DNA of 64,000 nucleotides, taken from NCBI RefSeq assembly GCF_026229185.1, contig NZ_JAGGJA010000009.1, positions 1-64,000 of the forward strand. Direction: 5' to 3'. Under the pieces are notes generated by a model. That model ran no database searches. It saw only the letters and a list, made by a program, of their open reading frames with translations, and had not been told where the DNA came from. This DNA comes from Fodinibius salsisoli (GTDB taxonomy: Bacteria; Bacteroidota; Rhodothermia; Balneolales; Balneolaceae). This document shows, piece after piece, positions 18,100 to 27,753 of this stretch. Numbering within the stretch: the stretch's first letter is position 1; each line of letters starts with the position of its first letter. Made by a program: the position numbers and the translations under genes.

Positions 18100-18160
18100 G
18101 ACCAAAAGCCCTTTTTTAACCGTTAAAGAAGTTAATCTAAGAAATAAATAAAGAAGAGTT

Positions 18161-18940
18161 ATGAATATACGTTTTGATGGTCAGACGGTAATTGTAACCG
18201 GCGGTGGAAGTGGAATTGGTAAATCTATTGTTGAACAATTTGCTGAATCCGGCGCCCATGTCTGTATTTTGGATTTTGACAGGGAAGCCGGAAAGAAGGT
18301 TGCTGAAAACATTAAATCAGAAGGACTGTCCGGCAGTTTTCACTTTTGTGATGTGAGCGATCAACAGCAGGTGAAAGAAGTGTTTACGGAGATTACAAGC
18401 AGAGGCAGAGACATTGATATCCTGGTTAACAATGCAGGCATCGCTCATGTCGGGAATGTACAAGATACAAGCGAAGAGGATTTCGATCGTATTTACGACG
18501 TAAACGTCAAAGGGGTGTATAACTGTATGCATGCCGCCATAGGCTACATGCTCGACCAAGGGGCCGGGGTGATTCTAAACCTGGCGTCTGTTGCTTCATC
18601 CGTGGGCATCGAAGACCGGTTTGCCTATTCCATGAGTAAGGGGGCGGTATTGACCATGACGCGTTCCGTGGCCAAAGATTATGTGAATGATAATATCCGC
18701 TGTAACTGTATCTCTCCTGCCCGTGTTCATACCCCTTTTGTAGATGGTTTTTTAAAAGACAACTATCCCGGTCGCGAAGATGAAATGTTTGAAGAACTCT
18801 CAAAGACCCAACCCATAGGTCGTATGGGGCAGCCCGATGAAGTTGCTGCGTTGGTGCTTTATCTATGTTCTGACCAGGCTGGATTTATAACCGGTACCGA
18901 CTACCCTATTGATGGTGGATTTATCAGGTTGAATACCTGA
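18161..18940 (+). CDS. SDR oxidoreductase, probable 2-keto-3-deoxy-L-fuconate dehydrogenase
   Basis: Classical short-chain dehydrogenase of 259 aa. The nucleotide-binding motif TGGGSGIG is at residues 13-20, NNAG near 90, and the catalytic Tyr156 and Lys160 stand in YSMSK. Asp38 at the end of the second strand (LDFD) suggests a preference for NAD+. Directly downstream of L-fuconate dehydratase, the expected reaction is oxidation of 2-keto-3-deoxy-L-fuconate to the 2,4-diketo acid, the step before the FAH-type hydrolase encoded at 51036-51881. A second SDR (50178-50963) fits L-fucose dehydrogenase better, which supports this split of roles. The substrate is inferred from context, because SDR sequence alone does not fix it. 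Confidence 0.8.
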   Translation: MNIRFDGQTVIVTGGGSGIGKSIVEQFAESGAHVCILDFDREAGKKVAENIKSEGLSGSFHFCDVSDQQQVKEVFTEITSRGRDIDILVNNAGIAHVGNVQDTSEEDFDRIYDVNVKGVYNCMHAAIGYMLDQGAGVILNLASVASSVGIEDRFAYSMSKGAVLTMTRSVAKDYVNDNIRCNCISPARVHTPFVDGFLKDNYPGREDEMFEELSKTQPIGRMGQPDEVAALVLYLCSDQAGFITGTDYPIDGGFIRLNT

Positions 18941-19026
18941 TAGTAAGTAATTAATTAGTGAATATATCTATCCCTCATCTATCCAATATCTAACAAAAAT
19001 AATCGCTTAACAATATCTCGTATTTG

Positions 19027-20049
19027 ATGAGAAGTATCATTCTACAAGAACCAGGGGATTTTCAACAAGTCGAAAAAAATGTTGACAACAACTTAGAGCC
19101 AAATGAAGCTTTGTTGAGGGTGCATCGCGTGGGGATTTGTGGAACTGATCTGCATGCCTACGCCGGAGAACAGCCCTTTTTTAGCTATCCCCGAATTTTA
19201 GGCCATGAACTGGGCGTAGAAGTGGTGGAAACAGGGTCGGAGGTAGAAAACGTTTCGGTTGGAGACCAATGTTCGGTTGAGCCTTATCGGTACAACCCCG
19301 CTGATCAGGCGGTTCGTCAGGGTAAGCCCAATTGTGCAGAAAACATGTCGGTGCTTGGGGTCCATGAAGACGGCGGGATGCGAGAATATTTTAAGTTCCC
19401 GGCCAAATTTTTGTACCCTTCTGACCAATTAACATACGATCAACTGGCTTTGATTGAGCCTTTAGGGATCGGCTGCCATGCGGTAAATCGAGCAGCCGTC
19501 AATTCAGAAGACAATGTGCTTGTGATAGGAGCAGGCCCGATTGGTCTTGGAGCTATTCAGTTTGCCTTAGCAGCGGGAGCCGATGTGGCCGTTATGGAGA
19601 TTGATCCTGGCCGGCTGGCCTTTTGTCAGCAGCAGTTTGCCTTGGCCGGTGGGGTTGATCCTACTGATAAGGATGCCAAAGAACAGCTGAAGGATCTTTT
19701 TGACGGAAGTTTACCTTCCGTAGTACTGGACGCCACGGGCAACAAGCAGTCGATGGAGCATGCGTTTGATTTGATAGCTCATGGTGGGCGCCTTGTATAT
19801 ATCGGACTTTTCCAGGGAAATGTAACTTTTCATGACCCCAGTTTTCATAAGAAAGAGCTGACCCTGATGGCAAGTCGAAATGCCCTGGCTGCCGATTTTA
19901 AACAGATTATCCGCTCAATAGAAGAAGGTACAATTAGCACCGATCCCTGGATTACACATCGGGCGTCTATGGATACGATGATTGATGAATTTGACCAGTG
20001 GGTGAATCCAAAGTCAAAGGTTATTAAAGCCATACTTGAAATCACGTAG
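19027..20049 (+). CDS. Zinc-type medium-chain alcohol dehydrogenase
   Basis: Medium-chain dehydrogenase of 340 aa starting at ATG 19027; an in-frame TTG one codon earlier is unlikely to be used. Catalytic-zinc residues are visible: Cys38 (GICGTD), His60-Glu61 (GHELG) and a distal Glu in IEPLG near residue 143. The NAD-binding motif GAGPIGLGAIQ follows near 170. The structural-zinc loop has lost all but one of its usual four cysteines (only Cys in GKPNCAE remains), so it probably lacks the second zinc. Relatives act on L-galactonate, L-gulonate or other sugar acids and polyols. In this operon it may oxidise L-fucose, L-galactose or a keto-deoxy acid; its precise role is uncertain. Confidence 0.8.
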   Translation: MRSIILQEPGDFQQVEKNVDNNLEPNEALLRVHRVGICGTDLHAYAGEQPFFSYPRILGHELGVEVVETGSEVENVSVGDQCSVEPYRYNPADQAVRQGKPNCAENMSVLGVHEDGGMREYFKFPAKFLYPSDQLTYDQLALIEPLGIGCHAVNRAAVNSEDNVLVIGAGPIGLGAIQFALAAGADVAVMEIDPGRLAFCQQQFALAGGVDPTDKDAKEQLKDLFDGSLPSVVLDATGNKQSMEHAFDLIAHGGRLVYIGLFQGNVTFHDPSFHKKELTLMASRNALAADFKQIIRSIEEGTISTDPWITHRASMDTMIDEFDQWVNPKSKVIKAILEIT

Positions 20050-20167
20050 TCAACAAAAGGATAAATCATTTGGTGTCTCGACTATATGGAATCATTATTG
20101 TAAGCGATTTTTGGATTTTAAGGGGAAGGGGAACTTCATTTAAATACGATTAACAAGTATAAATTTT

Positions 20168-21457
20168 ATGTCTGAATCAAAGCAGTTTTCTTCATCAATA
20201 AGCTCTGGGCTAAAGGCCCCGATTGTGCCGTTTATCCTGATTACCAGCCTGTTCTTTATGTGGGGATTGGCGAACAATCTCACAGATACACTATTGGCGG
20301 CATTTAAACGCATCATGAGTATGTCCGACTTTCAAACCTCGTGGATCCAGATTGCGTTTTATGGGGCCTATTTTTGTCTGGCACTTCCTGCTGCGGTTTT
20401 TATCAAAAAGTTTACTTATAAGTCAGGTGTTCTCCTGGGACTGGGTTTATATGTAGTCGGCGCGCTTTTATTTTATCCTTCCAGTATCGCTATGCAGTAT
20501 GGACTTTTCCTTGGATCTTTATACATCCTGGCCGGAGGATTAGCTATTCTGGAAACTGCCTGTAACCCCTACATCATCGCCATGGGGGATGAGAAGACGG
20601 GCACACAGCGCTTAAACCTGGCGCAGTCGTTCAATCCTATTGGATCTATATCCGGAGTGGTGATTAGTAAGTTCTACATCCTATCCCAGCTGGATGTCAG
20701 CGGAGCGCAAGAGCGGGCCGCCATGTCGGCCGAGCAGCTACAGAGTATCCAACAGGCCGAGCTGGGCGCCGTTATGGGTCCTTATGTAACATTGGGTTTT
20801 GTGCTGCTGGGAATCTGGCTGCTCATTGCTTTTACAAAGATGCCCAAGGCATCCACAACAAGTACCAGTATTGACTTGTGGCCTACCATAAAACGGTTGG
20901 TCCGAAAGAAGAGCTATGTACTGGGAGTAGTGGCCCAGTTTTTCTATGTAGGTGCCCAGATTTGCGTATGGTCGTTTACTATCCGCTATGTGATGGATGA
21001 GTTAGGCCTGGCAGAAGCGGGGGCATCGAATTATTATATTGCAGCCCTTATTGTCTTTACACTATTTCGGTTTGTCAATACCTACCTGATGAAATATATC
21101 AAACCCAGTAACTTGTTGATGGGATCTGCTATGCTCGGCGTATTGAGCACACTGGTCGTTATCCTGGGCAGTGGATATGTGGGAGTCATAGCCTTGGTGG
21201 CTATCTCAGCATTTATGTCGCTGATGTTTCCCACTATTTTTGGGCTGGCTTCACAGGGACTTGGAGAAGATACCAAGATTGGTAGCTCGGGGCTGATTAT
21301 GGCCATCGGCGGCGGGGCAGCCCTCCCGGCTGTACAGGGCATGATATCGGATGCGACCGGGAGCATCCATCTCTCGTATTTTGTACCTCTGGTCTGTTTT
21401 GTGATAATCGCCTTCTATGGTATGCTTAGTAAAAAATATCAGCTGGCAGAATCCTAA
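20168..21457 (+). CDS. fucP: L-fucose:H+ symporter (MFS, FucP family)
   Basis: Inner-membrane sugar permease of 429 aa with about 12 hydrophobic segments. The FucP signatures are present: Asp40 in NNLTDTLL and Glu129 in ILETACNPYI. They correspond to Asp46 and Glu135 of the E. coli transporter, with a constant offset of six, and are the proton- and sugar-binding carboxylates there. It lies between the dehydrogenase and the mutarotase, which fits import of L-fucose (or L-galactose) released in the periplasm by the GH95 enzyme. Other members of the family carry glucose/galactose (GluP), so specificity rests on the operon context. Confidence 0.88.
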   Translation: MSESKQFSSSISSGLKAPIVPFILITSLFFMWGLANNLTDTLLAAFKRIMSMSDFQTSWIQIAFYGAYFCLALPAAVFIKKFTYKSGVLLGLGLYVVGALLFYPSSIAMQYGLFLGSLYILAGGLAILETACNPYIIAMGDEKTGTQRLNLAQSFNPIGSISGVVISKFYILSQLDVSGAQERAAMSAEQLQSIQQAELGAVMGPYVTLGFVLLGIWLLIAFTKMPKASTTSTSIDLWPTIKRLVRKKSYVLGVVAQFFYVGAQICVWSFTIRYVMDELGLAEAGASNYYIAALIVFTLFRFVNTYLMKYIKPSNLLMGSAMLGVLSTLVVILGSGYVGVIALVAISAFMSLMFPTIFGLASQGLGEDTKIGSSGLIMAIGGGAALPAVQGMISDATGSIHLSYFVPLVCFVIIAFYGMLSKKYQLAES

Positions 21458-21514
21458 TAACGGTGTTAGGTCAAACTAAATATTGGATAGTCAAATAGAC
21501 CGAAGGATAAACTG

Positions 21515-21883
21515 ATGGAAAAAGAATACCAGGGTAATTACAAACGATACTGTAAAACGCTTACGCTAAAAGATGATGCTGAGTTAATCCGGGAGTACAA
21601 AAAAATCCACAAGGCTGAAAATATGTGGACAGAGATAACTCAGGGGATGAAAGAAGTAGGCATCCTGGATATGCAAATCTATATTTATGAAAATGTACTC
21701 TTTATGATCATGGATACGGTCCCTGACTTCGATCATGATGTGGCTATGCAAAAGCTGTCACAAAAGCCGCGCCAGGCCGAATGGGAAGCTTACGTCTCAA
21801 AATTTCAACAGGCCGACGAAGACTCATTTGCCGACCAGAAATGGAAGCCCATGGAACGGATCTTTAAATTGGCGGAAGAATAA
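21515..21883 (+). CDS. L-rhamnose/L-fucose mutarotase (RhaM family)
   Basis: Small cytoplasmic enzyme of 122 aa that interconverts the alpha and beta anomers of a 6-deoxyhexose. The RhaM-like signatures are YKKIHKAENMWTEI (about 28-41), with the family histidine and W-x-E, and EYKK before it. The dimeric alpha/beta ferredoxin-like family is about 105-125 aa long, so it is complete. It is the last gene of the fucose group, 57 bp after fucP. Because every other gene there points to fucose, L-fucose is the likelier substrate, although the fold is that of rhamnose mutarotase and not of FucU. Confidence 0.85.
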   Translation: MEKEYQGNYKRYCKTLTLKDDAELIREYKKIHKAENMWTEITQGMKEVGILDMQIYIYENVLFMIMDTVPDFDHDVAMQKLSQKPRQAEWEAYVSKFQQADEDSFADQKWKPMERIFKLAEE

Positions 21884-22051
21884 AGGTTGTTCTTTGAAAA
21901 AAGGCGCGGTTTAGATTGATGGGGATTGGTTTTTATAAAAAAATTAATATTGCCTACTTTAATTATCTGTAGTAGGTTTATATATTAATTAAATTAACAT
22001 TTCAGGGGTATATTATTATGGAATGAAAGGCTTTCTTTTCCGGTATGTCTT

Positions 22052-22082
22052 TTCCATATTGTATTAACTTTCTAATATGGAA
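22052..22082. promoter_or_regulatory. Inverted repeat in the gap before the ECF sigma gene
   Basis: TTCCATATT (22052-22060) and AATATGGAA (22074-22082) form 9-bp arms about 120 bp upstream of the sigma factor gene. It may be a terminator of the fucose operon or an operator. Otherwise the AT-rich 316-bp gap (21884-22199) shows no gene. Confidence 0.3.
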
Positions 22083-22199
22083 GGTAGAAGCTCAGGGCTC
22101 AAGTATTGTTATCTCTGGGATTTCTACAAGATATTGATGTTAATTAGGACTAACATTTACGTATGAGCCATTAGCTACTAATTTTTGACATATGGGGAT

Positions 22200-22820
22200 A
22201 TGATGATGGATAAACAACGGCATCCATCGAAAAAAATGCTTGATTCTGATCAGCAAGATGAGGAAGGCAAATGGATAAGAGAAATACGCACTGGGAATAA
22301 GAGATCGTTTAAAAAACTTTTTGAAACCTATTATTCGCCATTATTACAGTTCGCTTATCGATATGTGAACTCCCGGTCTGTAGCTGAGGGCGTCGTTCAG
22401 GATGTTTTTCTTTGGATTTGGGAAAATAAGCAAGGATGGGAGGTCCGGGGAAAGCTTAAAACGTACTTATTCAGGGCTGTAAAGCATCAGGCTATCGACT
22501 ATTTAAGGCATGAACGGACAAGAGAGAAATACCAGCAGCAATTTTCCGAAATACGTACTCAATCTATATCTCCAGAAATCCCTCTTGACGATGAGGAAAG
22601 AGACTTTGTTCAAGCTGTTCAGGAGTTAATAGAAGAGCTGCCCCAGCGTCCCCGTATGGTTTATAAGCTAAGTCGCCTCGAGGGACTAACTTATAAAGAA
22701 ATTGCCGAAGTGTTGGATGTATCCCCCAAAACGGTTGAAAGTCATATCAGCCGGGCGCTTGATTACTTGCGCAAACACCTTACTCCTTATCTATCCATAC
22801 TTTGTTTATTGTTTTTTTGA
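22200..22820 (+). CDS. ECF-type RNA polymerase sigma factor
   Basis: Extracytoplasmic-function sigma factor of 206 aa (start taken as the first of three ATG codons, 22200). Region 2 (about 30-95) contains FETYYSPLLQFAYRYVN and the promoter-melting segment LKTYLFRAVKHQAIDYLR. Region 4 (about 135-190) carries the helix-turn-helix LTYKEIAEVLDVSPKTVESHISRAL. It is of the Bacteroidota FecI-like group and is followed 251 bp later by a FecR anti-sigma factor and an STN-domain SusC, the standard trans-envelope signalling triad. It should switch on the adjacent SusCD pair when the transporter is loaded with glycan. An unusual hydrophobic tail (LSILCLLFF) ends the protein. Confidence 0.9.
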   Translation: MMMDKQRHPSKKMLDSDQQDEEGKWIREIRTGNKRSFKKLFETYYSPLLQFAYRYVNSRSVAEGVVQDVFLWIWENKQGWEVRGKLKTYLFRAVKHQAIDYLRHERTREKYQQQFSEIRTQSISPEIPLDDEERDFVQAVQELIEELPQRPRMVYKLSRLEGLTYKEIAEVLDVSPKTVESHISRALDYLRKHLTPYLSILCLLFF

Positions 22821-23071
22821 AGAGATTTTTGGGACGCATTTCCCGGTTAAAACAGTATAGCTATATATTAAACAGTTGTAGATAGTTTTCTGGCATTTTA
22901 AGAGTACTGGGAAAATAGCCTCTCACCACTCATCAAATAGTTATTCTGTATCTTTTTACTGCCTTCAGCCTTCCCAAAAAAATCGGGAAGATAATTTTTT
23001 TGAAAAAATATTCAGGGTATTGCATTTGGCGTACGCCATTAGAGTAGAAATAGCCGTAAAATGATCAGTCA

Positions 23072-24121
23072 ATGAACAAAGAAGTCAATTTGGATTTAAT
23101 ACATCGCTATCTGTCCGGTGAGTGTACCGATGGTGAGAAGGAGATGGTCCGGGCATGGATGGAATTAAATCCATCAAATCGTGAAACCGTGACAAAATTA
23201 CGGAAAATATGGAAAGTCTCCCCACGGAAGGATGTAGATTCTGATGTGGAGTTGGCTTGGTTACGATTGGAGCAAAAGATGGAGCAGCCATCGGCTGATG
23301 TTGAAGGTGTTCCGCTCCCCAAACAGAAGTATGCTCAGAAATCCACCAATTACCGAAAATATGCATTGCTAAGTGTAGCGGCCATCATCGTAGTGGCGCT
23401 ATTGACTTCCTTTTTCTTCCTCAAAGGGAATGAAGCGGCCTCTTCTCCTGCGGACATAGCCATGCGAGAGGTAGTAACGAAGCGAGCCCACCAGGCGCAG
23501 TTAACATTTAGCGATGGCTCTAAAGTGGTTTTGAGTGCAGCCAGTAAAATTCGGTTTCCTGAAAAATTTAGTTCGTTACAGCGTAAAGTTTATCTGGAGG
23601 GGGAAGCCTACTTTGAGGTGGCTCACAGATCTAATGTTTCTTTTATAGTTCAAACACGTGATGCCCGTGTAAAAGTAATGGGTACAAAATTTAACGTTAA
23701 GGCGCGATCAGAAGAAGAACAGGTGGAGGTGGCCGTAGCACAGGGCAAAGTAGCAGTGCAATCTAACAGCGTGGCTAAACAGACGGATGAAAAAGAGGTG
23801 GTATTGACGAAGAATCAGATGAGTACTGTTAAGGTTGGTCAGCCTCCATCCATTCCGAGAGTTGTTAATATAGATAATCATTTAACCTGGCTTAGCGGTA
23901 GTTTCGTTTTTGACCAGGAACCGTTTTCAAATGTGTTGAGAGAATGGGAGCGTCGGTTTGATGTAAACTTTGTTGTTGAGGATAAAGAGCTTCTGCCAGT
24001 GACATTTACCGGGGAGTTTCGGCACGAGTCGCTCGAAGAAATGCTGCGTTTAGCCTCGCAGTCGCTTGAATTCAGTTATCGTCGTAATAGCCAAACCATA
24101 ACGATTACCCAGAACGAATAG
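23072..24121 (+). CDS. FecR-family anti-sigma factor
   Basis: Inner-membrane signal transducer of 349 aa. A cytoplasmic N-terminal domain (about 1-85, with LIHRYLSGECTDGEKEMVRAW) binds the ECF sigma factor. One membrane helix follows (about 97-115, SVAAIIVVALLTSFFF), then a periplasmic FecR domain (about 130-240, with LEGEAYFEVAH and VKVMGTKFNVKA) and a C-terminal DUF4974-like domain (about 275-349) expected to contact the STN domain of the transporter. It lies between the sigma gene and the STN-SusC gene on the same strand. No missing elements are visible. Confidence 0.9.
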   Translation: MNKEVNLDLIHRYLSGECTDGEKEMVRAWMELNPSNRETVTKLRKIWKVSPRKDVDSDVELAWLRLEQKMEQPSADVEGVPLPKQKYAQKSTNYRKYALLSVAAIIVVALLTSFFFLKGNEAASSPADIAMREVVTKRAHQAQLTFSDGSKVVLSAASKIRFPEKFSSLQRKVYLEGEAYFEVAHRSNVSFIVQTRDARVKVMGTKFNVKARSEEEQVEVAVAQGKVAVQSNSVAKQTDEKEVVLTKNQMSTVKVGQPPSIPRVVNIDNHLTWLSGSFVFDQEPFSNVLREWERRFDVNFVVEDKELLPVTFTGEFRHESLEEMLRLASQSLEFSYRRNSQTITITQNE

Positions 24122-24237
24122 AATATGATACAACATATGGAAGCAATATAGCGTGTTTTTTGTGGCACATTTCGCACTTGGTGTGAATGTTTTATTCAAG
24201 GGGAGTTAAATTGAAATACCAAACAAAGGATAGGGAA

Positions 24238-27200
24238 ATGAACATAACGAATAACAAAATTTGGATCTGTTTTTTTGCATTGCTGGCTTCTTTTTTAATG
24301 CTGGCCATTGTAGCAGAAGGACAGAAGGTACGTAAAGGGGCTAATAGCTTGGATAACAGCAAAGCTATTTCATCTGTAGCATCATTGTCAACACCTGTTG
24401 ATGCCGTCCCTACATTTTCATTTAGCTTTAAGGAAGTGCCTCTTAAGGATGCACTGCAAGAGGTTGCCGAAAAAGGGCGAATGAAACTGCTTTTTAATCA
24501 CAGTTTGGTTCTGACGGATGATAACAAATTGACGATGGAACTCAGGAATGTCAATTTGAGAGAGGCATTTGAACAAACTCTATCCCAAAGTAATCTCGAT
24601 TTTATTGTCTCAGGCAATGGATATATCATCATTGTGCCCAAGCTTGTGACACAAACTATTAACGTCCAACAGGAAGATATTTCGGGCACGGTTAGTGATG
24701 CCCAGTCCGGAGATCCACTGCCGGGTGTTAATGTATTGTTGAAAGGAACCACAACGGGGACTTCGACAGAAAGCGATGGTAACTTTGAACTTACGGTTCC
24801 CTCCTTGCAGGATACCCTGATATTTTCATTTATCGGTTACCAAACGCAGGAAGTTCCCCTTAATGGTCGGTCTACGCTGGAGATAAATTTACAGCCTCAG
24901 GCTATTGCCGGTGATGAAGTGGTCGTTACAGCCTTTGGTCTTGAACGCGAAACCCAATCGTTGACCTACAGCACACAAAGCGTTGAGAATGAACAGCTTA
25001 CGGAAGCTCGTGAACTTAATGTGGTAAATTCTTTATCCGGAGAAGTAGCGGGTCTGCAAATTAATCAGGCTGGTACTGGGGTAGGCGGATCTTCCCGGGT
25101 TGTACTGCGCGGTAATCGATCCATTACGGGCAGCAGTCAGCCTTTATACGTTGTGGATGGGGTCCCCATTCGTGGAGAGGTTAGTGATCTCAATCCCGAT
25201 AATATTCAAAGCATGAATGTTTTAAAGGGGCCGAACGCAGCTGCGCTGTATGGAAGTGCGGCTCAGAATGGCGCTATCGTTATCACTACGAAAAAAGGAC
25301 AGCAGGGGGAGGTTGACTTTAGCCTGAGCAGCAATTTCATGTTTAGAGATCCCATTCTACTCACGGACTATCAAAATCAGTATGGACAGGGAAATGGAGG
25401 CGTGTATTCTGCTAGTTCTGAATTTAACTACGGCCCTGAAATGAATGGGCAAATGGTTGAGCACTGGTCGCCGAATCCCGAAAATGACAGCCAGGAATAT
25501 GAATTTCTTCCACAGCCCAACAATGTGAGCGATGCTTTTCAGACGGGATACAACTCATCGACCAACCTGTCAGCCAGTATGGGAAGTGAAAATGTCCAGG
25601 CCCTCTTTTCTTACACGTTTACCGATGCGGAAGGAGTGGTACCGAATAATGCCCTCGAGCGGCACAATATCAGCGCCCGGGTCAACAGTCAATTGACGGA
25701 TAAGCTTTCGCTGGATAGTAAACTTTCGTACATGCGGCAGGTCATCGATAACGAGCTACCAACGGGCGAAAACTTTGCCAATCCTATTCGCCATATCTAC
25801 CGGATGCCACGAAATGTTCGCACCGCTGATGCCAAAGTGTTTGAGTATACCAATGTAAGCGGGGCTAATCGTCAACATTTTTGGAATCCCGGTTCGAACG
25901 GCGGAGCTAATCCGTATTGGACCATGAACCGTAACCTCAATGAAAATACCCGTAACCGGGTGATCGCCCTTGCTTCGTTGACGTATGATTTTACCGACTA
26001 CCTACGTCTTATGGTTCGGGCTTCTTATGATGGTGAAAATGGGGAGTATAACATAAAGCGATACAACGATACCTATATTATTGCCGATAATGGATATTAT
26101 GAGATAGGTCAAAGTTCGGGTCTGGAATGGAATGGTGACTTTTTGTTGTCCTACGATCAGGATTTAACCCAGGATTGGTCGTTGGAAGCTAATGTGGGCG
26201 GGAATATTAAGCAGCAGCGCAATTCAGCCATTAATTCAAATACCAATAACGCGCTGACGATCCCCAACTTTTTTACGATATCCAACACCCAGAATGTGGT
26301 ATCCAATGAGAGTGTGGGCTCGCCGGTGGATGTTTATTCCTTGTATGCTTTCGGGCAAATAGCCTGGCAAGATGCTATATTTTTGGATGTCACGGGACGA
26401 AATGACTGGAGTTCCACACTCCCCGCCGATAATCGTTCATACTTTTATCCATCCGTAGGATTATCGACGGATCTGACAGAGCTGATTCCGGAACTTCCCG
26501 AACTTTTCAGCTATGCCCAGCTCAGAGGGTCATGGGCAAAAGTAGGAAATAGTGCACCTCCGTTTATGACACAACGGACGGCAAGTTTGTCAGCGGGCGG
26601 TAATAACGGCTTTTTACAGTTAAGTACGACGCTTCCCAATGAACGGCTAAAGCCAGAGGAAACAGAATCTTTTGAGGTGGGACTTGATCTGCGATTCCTG
26701 GACGACCGGCTGGGCTTGGATGTTACCTACTACAACACCCACACCCGGGATCAGTTATTTCAGGTGGCCGTACCGGTAGGTTCCGGAGCCAGTTCTTTCT
26801 TTACCAATGGCGGCGATGTTTCCAACAAGGGATACGAAGTATTGCTGTCTGCAACACCGGTACAGACCCCAGACTTCAATTGGGATCTGAAGATGAACTT
26901 TTCAGCCAACGAGAACATGGTGGAAGAGATTTCCGAAGATCAGCCCCGGTTAACCATCACAACCGATTTCCTCCGTGCTTTTCGTATTGAAGAAGGCGAG
27001 CCTTATGGGCAGGTTTACTCCCGGGGTTTTGAGAGAGTAACCAAAGAAGACTCTGAGCATTTTGGGAAAGTTATTGTGGGCTCAGATGGTATTCCGGAGA
27101 TCACGAGCGGACTTACGGTGCCGGTCGCTAACTTTACCCCCGACTGGCGGGGAGGCATCCGGAGCACGTTTTCGTACAAAAATCTTAGCCTCAGTTTCCT

Positions 27201-27714
27201 GATTGATCATCGCCAGGGAGGAAGTGTCGTTTCATTGACCAATGCTATCCTCTATTACAATGGACTAACGACCCAAACCCTTCAGGGGCGTGACGGCGGT
27301 CTTGTATTTGGAGACAACATCTTCGGTGGTGAACCAGCTGTCGTCCAGACCGGGGGAACAGAAGACGATCCTGTCTATAGTGAGAATACAACCTCTATTA
27401 ATGCAGAGCAGCTATGGACCTCGATTGGCGGACGAAACACGCCGGTAGGCGAGGCTTTTGTAGAGGATGCCACCAATACACGGCTTCGGGAATTGAAGAT
27501 TGGTTATAGCCTGCCTCAGTCTATGATAGGGCGGCTGCCTATTTCGGGTCTTAAAATTTCACTGGTGGGCCGAAACTTGCTGTTCCTACACCGGGCGTCT
27601 AATAATATTGACCCGGATCTTATGACGGGAACCAATGCTGCAGCTGAAGGATTCGAATCATTTACACCTCCTTCAAGTCGAACATTCGGTGCTAATATTA
27701 ATATCGATTTTTAG
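24238..27714 (+). CDS. STN-domain SusC-like TonB-dependent transducer 3
   Basis: Outer-membrane transporter of 1158 aa. ATG 24238 (MNITNNK) is preferred over an upstream in-frame ATG at 24187, because it begins directly at a signal peptide (ends near VAEGQ). Order: signal peptide, STN signalling domain (about 62-135, with FKEVPLKDALQEVAEKG), carboxypeptidase-D-like domain (about 145-225) very similar to that of transporter 1 (VPSLQDTLIFSF is identical), TonB-box-like DEVVVTAFG, plug (PLYVVDGVPI, NAAALYGSAA) and barrel. The STN domain ties it to the FecR and ECF sigma genes just upstream. The SusD-like partner starts 39 bp downstream. Substrate not readable from sequence. Confidence 0.92.
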   Translation: MNITNNKIWICFFALLASFLMLAIVAEGQKVRKGANSLDNSKAISSVASLSTPVDAVPTFSFSFKEVPLKDALQEVAEKGRMKLLFNHSLVLTDDNKLTMELRNVNLREAFEQTLSQSNLDFIVSGNGYIIIVPKLVTQTINVQQEDISGTVSDAQSGDPLPGVNVLLKGTTTGTSTESDGNFELTVPSLQDTLIFSFIGYQTQEVPLNGRSTLEINLQPQAIAGDEVVVTAFGLERETQSLTYSTQSVENEQLTEARELNVVNSLSGEVAGLQINQAGTGVGGSSRVVLRGNRSITGSSQPLYVVDGVPIRGEVSDLNPDNIQSMNVLKGPNAAALYGSAAQNGAIVITTKKGQQGEVDFSLSSNFMFRDPILLTDYQNQYGQGNGGVYSASSEFNYGPEMNGQMVEHWSPNPENDSQEYEFLPQPNNVSDAFQTGYNSSTNLSASMGSENVQALFSYTFTDAEGVVPNNALERHNISARVNSQLTDKLSLDSKLSYMRQVIDNELPTGENFANPIRHIYRMPRNVRTADAKVFEYTNVSGANRQHFWNPGSNGGANPYWTMNRNLNENTRNRVIALASLTYDFTDYLRLMVRASYDGENGEYNIKRYNDTYIIADNGYYEIGQSSGLEWNGDFLLSYDQDLTQDWSLEANVGGNIKQQRNSAINSNTNNALTIPNFFTISNTQNVVSNESVGSPVDVYSLYAFGQIAWQDAIFLDVTGRNDWSSTLPADNRSYFYPSVGLSTDLTELIPELPELFSYAQLRGSWAKVGNSAPPFMTQRTASLSAGGNNGFLQLSTTLPNERLKPEETESFEVGLDLRFLDDRLGLDVTYYNTHTRDQLFQVAVPVGSGASSFFTNGGDVSNKGYEVLLSATPVQTPDFNWDLKMNFSANENMVEEISEDQPRLTITTDFLRAFRIEEGEPYGQVYSRGFERVTKEDSEHFGKVIVGSDGIPEITSGLTVPVANFTPDWRGGIRSTFSYKNLSLSFLIDHRQGGSVVSLTNAILYYNGLTTQTLQGRDGGLVFGDNIFGGEPAVVQTGGTEDDPVYSENTTSINAEQLWTSIGGRNTPVGEAFVEDATNTRLRELKIGYSLPQSMIGRLPISGLKISLVGRNLLFLHRASNNIDPDLMTGTNAAAEGFESFTPPSSRTFGANINIDF

Positions 27715-27753
27715 TCAACAAATTAACGCTAACTGTTTAAGGAGGTTTCTATT

